Shown here: piece by piece, positions 8,436 through 17,946 of the stretch
Numbering within the stretch: position 1 is the stretch's first letter
How the letters are laid out: every line of letters starts with the position of its first letter
Assembly (NCBI GenBank): GCA_016710525.1
Contig: JADJVQ010000008.1
Coordinates: 1 to 64,000, forward strand
Origin: Burkholderiaceae bacterium
GTDB taxonomy: Bacteria > Pseudomonadota > Gammaproteobacteria > Burkholderiales > Burkholderiaceae_E
Direction of reading: 5' to 3'
Length of the DNA: 64,000 nt
The notes under the pieces: generated by a model
What the model was told of the DNA's origin: nothing
The model's database searches: none
The model's input: the letters and a program-made list of their open reading frames with translations, nothing else
Position numbers and translations under genes: made by a program

Positions 8436-10268
8436 TCACTTCCCGGTGAGCATCCCGAAGTACATCTCGCGCGAGCTCGCGTGCAGCGCGTGACGCATCT
8501 GCACCCAGCTCACCAGGTCGACTGCCCGCATCGGCTTGGCCAGGAAGTAACCCTGCACCTCGTGACAGCCGAGCGCCGCGAGCGCGCGCATCTGGCGCAC
8601 ATTCTCGACGCCCTCGGCAACCACCCGCAGGCCCATGTGGCGCGCCAGGTCGATGGTCGATCGGACGATGGTCTCGCTGCCATGGTTGTCCAGGATGCCG
8701 AGCACGAACGAGCGGTCGATCTTGAGCTCCTGCACCGGCAGCTGCTGCAATTGTTTCAGCGTCGAGTAGCCGGTGCCGAAGTCGTCGACGGACAGCTTGA
8801 TGCCCATTTTCGAGATCGCCTGCAGCGTCTCGAGCGCCGCCTCCGATTCGCTGACCACGCCGCTCTCGGTGATCTCCAGGCACAGGCAGTTGCTGGGCAC
8901 CTTCAGCGAACGCACGATCTCGGCGATCTCGTCGGCAAAGCCGCGCTCCTGGATGTCGCCGGCGGTGACGTTGATCGACACCCGCAGGTTCAGTCCGGCG
9001 CGGGCCAGTTCGGCGCTGAAGCGCAGGCCGTCGCGCACGACCCAGCGCGTGATCTGCCGCATGAAGCCGGTCTGCTCGGCGAACGGGATGAACTCGCCTG
9101 GAGGGACCTGCCCGCGGGTCGGGTGATTCCAGCGCAGCAAACCCTCGGCACCGGCGATCAGGCCGGTGCTCAGGTCGAGCTTGGGCTGGTAGTACAGCTC
9201 GAACTGGCCGTCATCGAGCGCCTTGCGCATCTCGCCGAGCATCGACAGATAGCTGCGCTGGGCCCCCGGTTCGCTGCCGTCGTAAACCTCGAAGCCCGTC
9301 TGGCGGCGCTTGGCGCGGTACATCGCGGCGTCGGCATGGCGCAGCAGCGTCTCTTCCTTTTCGCCGTGCGCCGGGTACACCGAGATGCCGATGCTGCCGC
9401 CGATGTCGATCAGCTGTTCGCCCTTGCGCAGCGGCTCGCGCATCGCCTGCAGGATGCGGCCGGCGACCTCTTCGGCCATGGCCTGCGAACCGGGCAGCAG
9501 CAGCACGAACTCGTCGCCGCCCAATCGGGCGACGGTATCCGAGTCGCGCACGGTGATTCGAAGACGCCGCGACACTTCCTTGAGGATCAGGTCGCCCGCC
9601 GCATGGCCCAGGGTGTCGTTGATGAACTTGAACCGGTCCAGGTCGAGCAGCATCACGCAAAAGGGTTCGCGCACCCGTTCGCTGGAGCGGATCGCGTGCC
9701 GGATCCGGTCGGTCAGCAGCGTGCGGTTGGGCAGACCGGTGAGCGGGTCCATCAGGGCGTTCTCGCCGATCCGGCGCTCGCGCAGTGCGACCTCGGCCGA
9801 CAGCGTGTTGATCCGTCGCGCGAGTCCGCCGATCTCGTCGCCGGCCCGATCCGGCAGGTGCCCGTCATAGTGACCGTCGTGCAGTTCCTGCAGGCGCGCG
9901 TCGATCGTGGCGATCCGGCGCGCGATCCGGCGCGACCAGTGCCACGACAGCAGCGCGGCGGACGCGCAGACGAACACGGTCTGGGTGATGAGCAGGGAGG
10001 TCAGCATCGGCGCGATGGCCTGGCCGCGGATCAACGACCAGAGCCCCAGTGCGCCGGCGAGGCTCGCCGGCAGACCGATCAGCAGGATGGCCTGCCAGAC
10101 GATCGGCACCCGCCAGCGCGGCGCCGGCGAGGCGGGCGGACGCGACAGATCGGCCCCGGGCATCGCGTCCTCATCCGGCTGCGCGCGAGTCATGGGCACG
10201 GTCGACGTTTCCCAGGCGGCTGGGACAGGCGTTTTCCTACCCTTCCTGGAAGGGGCTCTGATTGGCAT
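8436..10268 (-). CDS. GGDEF/EAL bifunctional cyclic di-GMP protein
   Basis: Up to 610 residues. Two membrane helices (about 57-80 and 90-108) are followed by a HAMP-like linker, a GGDEF domain (GGDEF at 250-254, I-site RDSD at 241-244) and an EAL domain. The EAL signature reads EGL (375-377). DDFGTGYS (495-502), Lys516 and AEGVE (551-555) are intact, so phosphodiesterase activity remains plausible. It would make and/or cleave cyclic di-GMP at the inner membrane. ATG 10268 is used; ATG 10163, preceded closely by GAGGA, is an alternative start that keeps both helices. It stands alone between convergent and codirectional neighbours. Confidence 0.93.
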   Translation of the reverse strand: MPIRAPSRKGRKTPVPAAWETSTVPMTRAQPDEDAMPGADLSRPPASPAPRWRVPIVWQAILLIGLPASLAGALGLWSLIRGQAIAPMLTSLLITQTVFVCASAALLSWHWSRRIARRIATIDARLQELHDGHYDGHLPDRAGDEIGGLARRINTLSAEVALRERRIGENALMDPLTGLPNRTLLTDRIRHAIRSSERVREPFCVMLLDLDRFKFINDTLGHAAGDLILKEVSRRLRITVRDSDTVARLGGDEFVLLLPGSQAMAEEVAGRILQAMREPLRKGEQLIDIGGSIGISVYPAHGEKEETLLRHADAAMYRAKRRQTGFEVYDGSEPGAQRSYLSMLGEMRKALDDGQFELYYQPKLDLSTGLIAGAEGLLRWNHPTRGQVPPGEFIPFAEQTGFMRQITRWVVRDGLRFSAELARAGLNLRVSINVTAGDIQERGFADEIAEIVRSLKVPSNCLCLEITESGVVSESEAALETLQAISKMGIKLSVDDFGTGYSTLKQLQQLPVQELKIDRSFVLGILDNHGSETIVRSTIDLARHMGLRVVAEGVENVRQMRALAALGCHEVQGYFLAKPMRAVDLVSWVQMRHALHASSREMYFGMLTGK

Positions 10269-10357
10269 ACGGCATCGTGCCTCAGTGCCCGAACACGCGC
10301 TGACAGGGCAGATCGATGGGCGTTCGCGCCCGACGAGCGACGCGGCAATGACGCGCG

Positions 10358-11257
10358 TCAGCGCGGACTGCTGCGAGTGGCCAGGTAGACGCCGGGAAGG
10401 ATCAGCAGTGCCCCCGCCAGATGAAACGCCTGCGGCTGTTCACCCAGCAGGGCCCAGGCGACCAGCGCCGACCAGATCGGACCCAGGTACAGGACGATGC
10501 CGGTGCGCGCGGGCCCCAGTTCGCGCTGCATGAACGAGTAGGCCTGATAGGCCCCGAACCCCGGCAGCACGGCCACCACCGCAGCCAGCAGCCAGGTCCG
10601 GCCATCGAAGGCAGGCCAGCCGCGGGCCAGGCCCTCGGCGAGCGTGAAGGGAACAAGCACCACGATGCCGCCGGCCACGATGGCCGTCAGCCGTGCGAAC
10701 GGGTCGAGCGGACTTTGCCAGTGGCGCAGCAGCAGCGAATAGACGGTCCAGGCGATCACCGCCGTCAGGATCCAGGCGTCGCCGATCGTGAAGCGCACCG
10801 CGAGCAGATTGGCCATCGAGCCCTTGGCCAGCACCAGCAGCGTGCCCGACAGCGCGAGGGCCGCACCCGCGACCTGCACGCGCGACAGGTGCTCGCCGAA
10901 GCAGCGCGCCGAGGCAAGTGCGATCAGGACCGGCGCGAGTGCATAGAGCAGTCCGATGTTGGTCGCGATCGTGGTGTGCGCCCCGATGTAGACGAAGGCG
11001 CCGCAGATCCACATGCCCAGTGCGCCCAGCACCAGCAGATGCGGCCACTGGCGCACCCACTGGGGCCAGCTGCGGCGCAGCGCCGGCCAGGCGAAGGGAA
11101 GCATCAGCAGCAGGGCGAGGCACCAGCGCAGCAGCGCCAGCATGTGCGGCTCGAGCACGCCGATGGCCGAACGCGCGACGATGTAGTTGGCCGACCAGAA
11201 GCCGGGCGTGATGACGATCAGCGCGATGGCCAGCCGATGGCGCGTCTGGGGGCTCAA
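10358..11257 (-). CDS. EamA/DMT-family transporter (second copy)
   Basis: A 299-residue membrane protein with ten predicted helices in two EamA halves. Family features include ANYIVARSAIGVLEP in helix 1, the FGEHLSRVQVAG segment at the end of the first half and LLGEQPQAFHLAGALLILPG at the end of the second. It likely exports a metabolite or amino acid derivative; substrate unknown. The start ATG 11257 faces the divergent dehydrogenase at 11353, leaving a 95-bp shared upstream region in which I see no clear operator. Confidence 0.9.
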   Translation of the reverse strand: MSPQTRHRLAIALIVITPGFWSANYIVARSAIGVLEPHMLALLRWCLALLLMLPFAWPALRRSWPQWVRQWPHLLVLGALGMWICGAFVYIGAHTTIATNIGLLYALAPVLIALASARCFGEHLSRVQVAGAALALSGTLLVLAKGSMANLLAVRFTIGDAWILTAVIAWTVYSLLLRHWQSPLDPFARLTAIVAGGIVVLVPFTLAEGLARGWPAFDGRTWLLAAVVAVLPGFGAYQAYSFMQRELGPARTGIVLYLGPIWSALVAWALLGEQPQAFHLAGALLILPGVYLATRSSPR

Positions 11258-11352
11258 GTACGCGGCTCCGGTTGCCGGGGTCGGCCCGGGGTCTCGGCTG
11301 GCTTCTCGGCTAGTGTATCGGTCATGACCAACGAGGTGCGAAGGGGCGGGCG

Positions 11353-12093
11353 ATGGGTGGTGAACTGGATTTCAGCGGCAAGACGGTGCTGGTGGTCGGT
11401 GGATCGAGCGGGATCGGCAACGGCATTGCCCAGTCGTTCCGGGCGCGCGGCGCGGCCGTGCATGTCTGCGGCACGCGAGCGAGTGCGGCCGATTATGCCG
11501 GTACGAGCGGCTCCGACCTTGAAGGACTGACCTACGCGCAGCTCGACGCCGGCGACATCGGCGCCATCGAACGCTGGTCGCCGGGCTTCGATCGCCTCGA
11601 TGTGCTGGTGCTCTCGCAGGGCATGGTGCTGTATGGCCGGCGCGAGTACACCAACGAGGGCTTCGCGCAGGTGATCGACGTGAACCTGAACAGCCTGATG
11701 GCGTTCTCGATGAAGTTCCACCCGATGCTCAAGGCGGCGCGCGGTTCGCTGATCATCATCAGCTCGACGGCGGCCTTTCAGTCGACCCGCGGCAATCCGG
11801 CCTACAACGCGTCGAAGGCCGGCGCGGTCGGGCTGGTGCGCACCCTGGGCGACGCCTGGGCGCGCGACGGCATCCGGGTCAACGGCATCGCGCCGGGCTT
11901 CGTCGCGACCAAGATGACCGAGGTCACCACCGCCAATCCCGAGCGGCTGGCCGGCGCGCTGAAATCGATCCCGATGGGCCGCCTGGGCACGCCGCAGGAC
12001 ATGGCCGGCGTGGCCTTGTTCCTGGCCTCGCCGTTGTCCGCCTACGTGGTGGGTCAATCGATTCCGGTGGATGGCGGCTTGATCCTGGCGTGA
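11353..12093 (+). CDS. Short-chain dehydrogenase/reductase
   Basis: A 246-residue classical SDR: GGSSGIG cofactor loop at residues 16-22, Ser138, and Tyr151-x3-Lys155 (YNASK). Arg42 after the second strand (CGTRAS) suggests NADP(H). The ending PVDGGLILA is typical. Length matches the 3-oxoacyl reductase-like group, but the substrate is not recognisable. It is divergent from the EamA transporter and convergent with the M81 peptidase gene; the 93 bp between its stop and that gene's stop hold nothing recognisable. Confidence 0.88.
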   Translation: MGGELDFSGKTVLVVGGSSGIGNGIAQSFRARGAAVHVCGTRASAADYAGTSGSDLEGLTYAQLDAGDIGAIERWSPGFDRLDVLVLSQGMVLYGRREYTNEGFAQVIDVNLNSLMAFSMKFHPMLKAARGSLIIISSTAAFQSTRGNPAYNASKAGAVGLVRTLGDAWARDGIRVNGIAPGFVATKMTEVTTANPERLAGALKSIPMGRLGTPQDMAGVALFLASPLSAYVVGQSIPVDGGLILA

Positions 12094-12186
12094 CGGCAGC
12101 GAGGCTCGCGGCGCCGGCACGCGCGTAGCTCCTGCGCGGCTGCGTGGCGCCGCGCCGGCAGGCCTGCGCCCGCCGGGACGCTTTCC

Positions 12187-13668
12187 TCAGAGTGGGTCCA
12201 GCGGATAGATCGGCCGGCGCACCTTGTGGAACTGCAGGCTGCCGTAGTCCGAGGTGCACACGCCGGTGCCGGCGCATTCGACGATCGCGCGGGCGTACTT
12301 GCGCAGACCCGCGCGCCAGTGCACGCGGCTCTTGAGCATCAGGAAGCGCTTGCTCATCGGATCGATGCCCACGGCTTCCAGGCAGGCGATGTCATGCGGC
12401 TCGACATGTTCGCTGATCACGACGATCTCGACACCGCCCACCTGCAGCACCGCGGTCGGCCCCATGTTCATGCGCTGACCGCGGGCCATCGGCCCCTGGT
12501 TGGTGAAGCGGCCGTCGACCAGTTTCTTCACCTGGCCGGTGACCGTGAGCGGCGAGCCCGCCAGGCCCAGGCTGGGCATCGGCAGTTTTCCGCCCAGAGG
12601 CAAAGTGACCGTGGCACCCGTCCCGGCCTTCACCATCGTCTGCACGGCCTGGGGATCGTAGATGGCGAAGGCCGCGACGTCGGGCAGGCCGGCCGCGATG
12701 ATGCGGCCGAGCACGGTGGTGGTGTCCATCGTGCCGCCCGAGGCGCAGTTGTCGTAGTGGTCGAGCAGCACGATCGGGCCCTGGCCGGGCGCGGTTTCGG
12801 CCAGCTGGCGCGCGCGCTCGAGCGACACATCGAGGTCTTCGAGCTGATAGACGAACTCGGCGCGGCGCGCCCAGGCCAGCTCCAGCAGCTCGTCGCAGGC
12901 CTTGCGCGCGCGCGTCGGGTCGTGATCGACCACCACCGCCGACAAGCCGGCGATCTCGATGTCGGCATGCGGGAATCCGACGAACACGGTGGCGCTCAGG
13001 ATGCCATCGGCCTCCATTTCGCGGCAGCGGTCCTGCAGGGTCTTGTTGGGCTCGTCATCGCTGCCCTGGCGCATCACGTGCGGCAGCATCGGGCGCTGGC
13101 CCCAGGCGATCGAGGGCAGCGGGCAGCCCTGCAGCGAGGCCATGATCGGCTTGGCCGCACGCACGCCGGTCTCGTACATGTCGACATGCGGATAGGTCTG
13201 GTAACCGGCGACGACATTGGCATGGCGGGCAATGGCTTCCGACATGTTGGTGTGCATGTCGAGCGCCACGCCGACCATCACGTGCGGATCGACTTCGCGC
13301 AGGCGGCGCAGCAGTTCGCCCTCGGCGTCGTCGTGGCTGGCGCTGACCATCGCGCCATGCAGGTCGAGCAGCACGGCGTCGCAGCCGGCCGCCACCGCGT
13401 CGCAGATGCGCCCGCTGACGTAGTCGAAGACCTCGTCCGAACAGGGTGCGCTGGGCGCGGCCGAGGCCGCGATCGGAGTGACCACCTGCGCGCCGAGCTG
13501 CGCGGCGAGATCGAGGAAGGCGCCGATGGCCGAGCCGGTGCCGCGATAGGCGGCCAGCACCGCCTCGCCCTCGGGCGGCGCGCCGCCCCCGCCGAAGCGC
13601 GTGAGCGGCGTGGGCACCGGCGAGAAGGTGTTGGTCTCGTGCTTGAACTGAGCGATGACGATCTTCAT
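12187..13668 (-). CDS. M81 family metallopeptidase (MlrC-like)
   Basis: About 493 residues. The N-terminus MKIVIAQFKHETNTFSP and the internal GYQTYPHVDMYETG segment (metal-ligand region) are hallmarks of the M81/MlrC family, named for microcystin linear-peptide breakdown; most members have unknown natural substrates. The start ATG 13668 is preferred over ATG 13674 because the GAGG ribosome site, which overlaps the TGA of the upstream gene, then sits 7 bases away. The upstream partner encodes an SMP-30/gluconolactonase-like protein, so the pair is translationally linked. A peptidase paired with a lactonase suggests catabolism of a cyclic or modified peptide or lactone; this is inference. Confidence 0.87.
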   Translation of the reverse strand: MKIVIAQFKHETNTFSPVPTPLTRFGGGGAPPEGEAVLAAYRGTGSAIGAFLDLAAQLGAQVVTPIAASAAPSAPCSDEVFDYVSGRICDAVAAGCDAVLLDLHGAMVSASHDDAEGELLRRLREVDPHVMVGVALDMHTNMSEAIARHANVVAGYQTYPHVDMYETGVRAAKPIMASLQGCPLPSIAWGQRPMLPHVMRQGSDDEPNKTLQDRCREMEADGILSATVFVGFPHADIEIAGLSAVVVDHDPTRARKACDELLELAWARRAEFVYQLEDLDVSLERARQLAETAPGQGPIVLLDHYDNCASGGTMDTTTVLGRIIAAGLPDVAAFAIYDPQAVQTMVKAGTGATVTLPLGGKLPMPSLGLAGSPLTVTGQVKKLVDGRFTNQGPMARGQRMNMGPTAVLQVGGVEIVVISEHVEPHDIACLEAVGIDPMSKRFLMLKSRVHWRAGLRKYARAIVECAGTGVCTSDYGSLQFHKVRRPIYPLDPL

Positions 13669-13677
13669 GGGCATGCC

Positions 13678-14589
13678 TCAATAGGCCAGTTTCAGACCGG
13701 CGCGCGGCCAGTCCATCTCGATCAGCGTGCCGGCCCCGGAATGGGTGATCAGCGCGCGCCGGCGGTCAGGGCCGGCGAAGCAGATGTTAGTCACCATCCA
13801 GTCGCCCGGTGTGGGAATGAACTCGACCAGTCCGCCCTGCGGCGCGATAACCGAAATGCCACCCTGCAGCAGCGTGGCCACGCAGACGTTGCCGCTGGCC
13901 TCGACCGCGAGCGAGTCGTACCAGGCCGGCACCGGCGAGGCATACAGCATCCGCCCGCCATTGGGCGAGGGGTGCGGGGCGCGCACGATCTGGCCCGGCC
14001 CGGACAGGTCGAAGGCCCACAGCCGGCACGATTGGGTCTCGGCCACATAGACGGTCTTGCCGTCGGGCGACAGGCCCACGCCGTTGGCCGTGAGCAGCGG
14101 GTAGATCGCCTTGCGCACCGATGAGCCATCGACCTTCGCGTAGTAAAGGCCGCCGCGGTCCATGTCGCGCGGGCGGCCCTTGCCCAGATCGGTGAACCAG
14201 AATCCGCCCTGGCCGTCGAACACGAGGTCGTTGGGGCCGCGCAGCGGATGGCCGTCGACCTCGGTGTAGAGCACCTCGACCTTGCCGGTGTTCATGTCGA
14301 CCCGCTCGATGCGCCCGCCGCTGTAGTCGGCCGGCTGCGAGCCGGGGTACAGGATGCCTTGGCGCTCGACCCACTCGAAGCCGCCGTTGTTGCACACGTA
14401 ACAATGGCCGTCGGGCCCGATGGCCGCGCCATTGGGTCCGCCGGCCAGCTTCGCGACGATCTGCTTGCTGCCATCCGGGGCGATCCGGGTCAGGGTCTGG
14501 CGGCGGATCTCGACCAGCACCACCGAGCCGTCGTCCAGGGCGACCGGGCCCTCCGGGAACCAGAGATCATCGGCAACTACACGCGTCAT
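13678..14589 (-). CDS. SMP-30/gluconolactonase (LRE-family) beta-propeller protein
   Basis: A 303-residue six-bladed beta-propeller protein. WFPEGPVALDDGSVVLVEI at the N-terminus, PNGAAIGPDGHCYVCNNGG, the GPNDLVFDGQGGFWFTD calcium/substrate-site blade and ANGVGLSPDGKTVYVAET are typical of the family. Members hydrolyse lactones such as gluconolactone. Its stop overlaps the ribosome site of the M81 peptidase gene downstream. The start faces a divergent GST-like gene at 14690 across 100 bp. The exact lactone substrate cannot be inferred. Confidence 0.88.
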   Translation of the reverse strand: MTRVVADDLWFPEGPVALDDGSVVLVEIRRQTLTRIAPDGSKQIVAKLAGGPNGAAIGPDGHCYVCNNGGFEWVERQGILYPGSQPADYSGGRIERVDMNTGKVEVLYTEVDGHPLRGPNDLVFDGQGGFWFTDLGKGRPRDMDRGGLYYAKVDGSSVRKAIYPLLTANGVGLSPDGKTVYVAETQSCRLWAFDLSGPGQIVRAPHPSPNGGRMLYASPVPAWYDSLAVEASGNVCVATLLQGGISVIAPQGGLVEFIPTPGDWMVTNICFAGPDRRRALITHSGAGTLIEMDWPRAGLKLAY

Positions 14590-14689
14590 GGGTGCACTCC
14601 GGCATCATTGAGATGCGAGCGAGTTTACGCGCAAGCCGCCGGCCCGCCGGTTCCACGAATGACATCACCCCGACATCATCGCGCCTGCC

Positions 14690-15625
14690 ATGCACGACAT
14701 CATCCTGCACCACTATCCTGCCTCCCCCTTTGCCGAGAAGATCCGCCTGATCCTGGGCGCCAAGGGGCTTGCCTGGCACTCGGTCACCATCCCGTGGATC
14801 ATGCCCAAGCCCGACCTGATGCCGCTCACCGGCGGCTATCGGCGCACGCCGGTGCTGCAGATCGGCGCCGACGTCTATTGCGATACCGCGCTGATCGCCC
14901 GGGTGCTCGATGCGCGTGCGCCGCAGGCGCCGCTGTTTCCGGCCGACCGGGTCGCGGCGCGCTCGGTGGCCGATCTGGCCGACCGCGACCTGTTCGGCGC
15001 GGCGGTGGCCTACGTCTTTCAACCGGCGGGGTTCGCGGCGTTGTTCCAGGGCATGAACAAGCCCCAGATCGACGCTTTCATCGAAGACCGCAAGACGATG
15101 CGCACCGGCGGCGGCGCCCGCATGGCCGTGCCCGAGGCGACGGGCCAGCTGCACGGCTGGCTCCAGCGCCTCACCGACCACCTGGCCGACGGCCGGCCGT
15201 TCCTGATGGGCGAGGCGCCCACCATCGCCGATTTCAGCGCCTATCACCCGCTGTGGTTCGTGCAGCGCGCGCCGGCGCTGGCGGCCATCGTGACGCGCTA
15301 TCCGGCGCTCGCCGCCTGGTTTGCGCGCATGACGGCGCTGGGCCACGGCCAGTCGCGCGAACTGGCCGCCGACGAGGCGCTGACGATCGCCGCCGCGGCC
15401 ACGCCCGCCGATGGCCAGGGGCTGGCCTGGGTCGACTATCACGGCTGCCAGAGCGGCGATGAAGTCGAGATCGAACCGGCCGATTACGGCATCGTGCCGG
15501 TGCGCGGACGCCTGGTGATCAGTGCGCCCGATCAGCTCGCGGTGCGGCGCAGCGATCCGCGCGCCGGCGAGGTCACGGTCCACTTCCCGCGTATCGGCTA
15601 CCAGATGCGAAAAGTCGCCCGTTAG
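14690..15625 (+). CDS. Glutathione S-transferase family protein with extra C-terminal domain
   Basis: A 311-residue protein. The N-terminal thioredoxin-like half (LHHYPASPFAEKIRLILGAKGL, then GGYRRTPVLQIGADVYCDT) and the helical GST C-domain (DFSAYHPLWFVQ) are clear. Residues after about 245 form an additional ~65-residue beta-rich extension (WVDYHGCQSGD to the end) not found in typical GSTs. Catalysis would be glutathione conjugation or reduction in the cytoplasm; substrate unknown. It is followed 66 bp later by two acyl-CoA dehydrogenase genes on the same strand and may be part of that unit. Confidence 0.85.
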   Translation: MHDIILHHYPASPFAEKIRLILGAKGLAWHSVTIPWIMPKPDLMPLTGGYRRTPVLQIGADVYCDTALIARVLDARAPQAPLFPADRVAARSVADLADRDLFGAAVAYVFQPAGFAALFQGMNKPQIDAFIEDRKTMRTGGGARMAVPEATGQLHGWLQRLTDHLADGRPFLMGEAPTIADFSAYHPLWFVQRAPALAAIVTRYPALAAWFARMTALGHGQSRELAADEALTIAAAATPADGQGLAWVDYHGCQSGDEVEIEPADYGIVPVRGRLVISAPDQLAVRRSDPRAGEVTVHFPRIGYQMRKVAR

Positions 15626-15691
15626 TCGATGCGAATAGTCATTTCGTAGGGCTTTGCCACGGCATGGCGAGGGCAGGGCTAGGATCGCCGG

Positions 15692-16840
15692 ATGTTTCCA
15701 CTTGCCATCGAACACATACCCGGCCCGGAGCAAGCGCTGCGGCCCGCCATCCGCGAATTCATCGCGCGCGAGATGCCGGTGCTCGATGCCGGGCGCCGCG
15801 CGCGTTCCTGGATGGGATACGACGAGCAGTTCAGCCGCAAGCTGGGCGCGGCCGGATTCATCGGCCTGATGCTGCCTCGGCGCTACGGCGGTGCCGAGCG
15901 CGGGCCTTTCGCGCGCTTCGTGGTGATCGAAGAACTGCTCGCGGCGGGCGCCCCGATCGCGGCCCACTGGCTGGCCGATCGCCAGAGCGGCCCGCAGATC
16001 GCGCGCTTCGGCACCGAGGCGCAAAAGCTGTCCCATCTGCCGCCGGTGTGTCGCGGCGAGCGGTATTTCTGCATCGGCATGAGCGAGCCCGATTCCGGCT
16101 CCGATCTGGCCAGCGTGCGCACGCGCGCCGTGCCCGATGGCGACGGCTGGCGCCTCACCGGACGCAAGATCTGGACGACCAACGCGCACCATGCCCACTT
16201 CATGGTGGCGCTGGTGCGCACCTCCGGGTCCACCGACGACCGCCAGGCCGGCCTGTCGCAACTGATCGTCGATCTGTCGCTGCCCGGTGTCACGGTACGG
16301 CCGCTGTCGGACCTCACGGGCGACGCGCACTTCAACGAAGTCACGTTCGACGACGTGCGCCTGGGGCCCGATGCGCTGCTCGGGCAAGAGGGGCAGGGCT
16401 GGGCGCAGGTGAACGCCGAACTGGCGCTGGAGCGCAGCGGTCCCGAGCGGCTGCTGTCGTCGATCGTGCTGATGGATTCGCTGATCGCCTGGCAGCGCTC
16501 GCTGCCCGAGCCCGACCCGGTGGCGGTGGCCGAAATCGGCGCGATGCACGCCCGCCATGTGGTGCTGCGCTCGATGTCGATCGCGCTCACCGCCATGATC
16601 ACCCGCGGCGAGAATCCGCTGGTGGCCGCGGCGGTGATGAAAGATCTCGGCACCCGCGGCGAGCAGGATCTGGCCGAGGTGGTCACGCGCCTCGTGGGCG
16701 GCGACCCGTCGCGCAGCGCGCCGGTCGAGCTGCTCGAGGCCTTGTCGTACACCAGCCAGATGGCACCCACCTTTTCGCTGCGTGGCGGCACGCGCGAGAT
16801 CCTGCGCGGCATGATCGCGCGCGGCCTGGGTCTGCGCTGA
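15692..16840 (+). CDS. Acyl-CoA dehydrogenase
   Basis: A 382-residue flavoprotein of the ACAD family. The FAD/substrate motif FCIGMSEPDSGSDLASVRT near residues 124-143 and the ending LRGGTREILRGMIARGLGLR are family signatures. It would introduce a trans-2,3 double bond into an acyl-CoA and pass electrons to ETF. The next gene, another ACAD homologue, starts 26 bp downstream. Such large/small ACAD pairs often form heteromers acting on bulky substrates such as sterol or cyclic side chains, a parallel drawn from actinobacterial FadE pairs and only inferred here. Confidence 0.9.
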   Translation: MFPLAIEHIPGPEQALRPAIREFIAREMPVLDAGRRARSWMGYDEQFSRKLGAAGFIGLMLPRRYGGAERGPFARFVVIEELLAAGAPIAAHWLADRQSGPQIARFGTEAQKLSHLPPVCRGERYFCIGMSEPDSGSDLASVRTRAVPDGDGWRLTGRKIWTTNAHHAHFMVALVRTSGSTDDRQAGLSQLIVDLSLPGVTVRPLSDLTGDAHFNEVTFDDVRLGPDALLGQEGQGWAQVNAELALERSGPERLLSSIVLMDSLIAWQRSLPEPDPVAVAEIGAMHARHVVLRSMSIALTAMITRGENPLVAAAVMKDLGTRGEQDLAEVVTRLVGGDPSRSAPVELLEALSYTSQMAPTFSLRGGTREILRGMIARGLGLR

Positions 16841-16866
16841 GCGCCGGCCCCCTGGACATTGCTGCC

Positions 16867-17934
16867 ATGACCACTTCCCAGACTTCCTCCGCGGCGGCCC
16901 CGAGCGGGCCTTCGGCCGATGACGAGTCGGCCCGCCTGCTCACCGATTCCGCCAGCCGGCTGTTCGCCCAGGAAAGCCCGCCGGCGCGATTGCGCCAGGC
17001 CGAGACCGACCCGGCGGTGGCCGCCGATCTGTGGCGCCGGCTCGACGAGCAGGGCTTGCCGCTGGCCTGCGCGCCCGAAGCGGCGGGCGGCTCGGCGCTG
17101 GGCTGGTCGGCGGTGCGCGGCCTGATCGAGGCCTGCGGCGAATACGGACTGCCGGTCGCGCTGCCCGAGATGCTGGCGGCGCACCTGCTGGCGCGGGCCG
17201 CCGGCCTGGGCCTGCCGGCCGGTCGCCGGGTCACGCTGGCGCTGGCTCGCCGCGACGGCGATCAGCTCGTGGCCGACGCGGTGGCGGGCGCGACCGAGGC
17301 GCACGATGTGCTGGTCGAACTCGATGGCCGCCTGCTGCTGCTCGAGATCGCGCCGGCCGCTGCGACCCAGCGCCGCAACACCGCCGGCGAACCGCGCACC
17401 GGCTTGCGCTGGGCCGGCGCCGAGCGCCTGCTGCAGGACTCCGTGGCGTCGGCTCAGGAACTCCTGCTGGCGGGCGCCGCCATCCGGTGCGCTCAGATCG
17501 CCGGGGCAGCGCGCCGGGTGGTCGACATGTCGGTCGGCTATGCCAACGACCGGGTTCAGTTCGGCCGGCCGATCGGCAAGTTCCAGGCCGTGCAGCAGCA
17601 GCTGGCGGTTGCCGCCGAATGGAGTGCGATGGCCGCGATGGCCGCGCGCCTGGCGCTGGCCGATCCGGGGCTGGCCCTGCCGCACGGCCGGGTGGCGGCG
17701 GCGCGCGAAGTGGCGTGTTCGGCCGCCGAGCAGGTGTGCGGCGTGGCCCATGCCGTGCACGGCGCGATCGGGGTCACGGCCGAATACGATCTGCAGTTGT
17801 TCACGCGGCGCCTGAAGGGCTGGGCGGCGGAGTTCGGATCGTCGCGCTACTGGGCCAGCCGCCTGGGACGTGAAGTGCTGGCCAACGGCGGGCGTCAGGT
17901 CTGGGATCAGGTGGTGGCGCTGACACCGGCCTGA
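16867..17934 (+). CDS. Acyl-CoA dehydrogenase, divergent partner subunit
   Basis: A 355-residue ACAD-like protein starting at ATG 16867. The C-terminal half has the family core (YANDRVQFGRPIGKFQAVQQQLA) and the HGAIGVTAEYDLQLFTRRLKGW segment. The N-terminal half is poorly conserved and the middle lacks the SEPxSGSD flavin motif of its neighbour, which suggests a partner subunit of a heteromeric dehydrogenase rather than a stand-alone enzyme. Spacing of 26 bp supports co-translation with the upstream dehydrogenase. Confidence 0.88.
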   Translation: MTTSQTSSAAAPSGPSADDESARLLTDSASRLFAQESPPARLRQAETDPAVAADLWRRLDEQGLPLACAPEAAGGSALGWSAVRGLIEACGEYGLPVALPEMLAAHLLARAAGLGLPAGRRVTLALARRDGDQLVADAVAGATEAHDVLVELDGRLLLLEIAPAAATQRRNTAGEPRTGLRWAGAERLLQDSVASAQELLLAGAAIRCAQIAGAARRVVDMSVGYANDRVQFGRPIGKFQAVQQQLAVAAEWSAMAAMAARLALADPGLALPHGRVAAAREVACSAAEQVCGVAHAVHGAIGVTAEYDLQLFTRRLKGWAAEFGSSRYWASRLGREVLANGGRQVWDQVVALTPA

Positions 17935-17946
17935 GGCCGCGGCGAT

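Noticed and set aside
7542..10388. A 948-codon open frame on the plus strand
   Set aside because: It begins with the thioesterase N-terminus but then runs antisense to the GGDEF/EAL gene with Arg/Ala/Gln-rich, low-complexity sequence. Third-position GC bias keeps shadow frames open in this genome.
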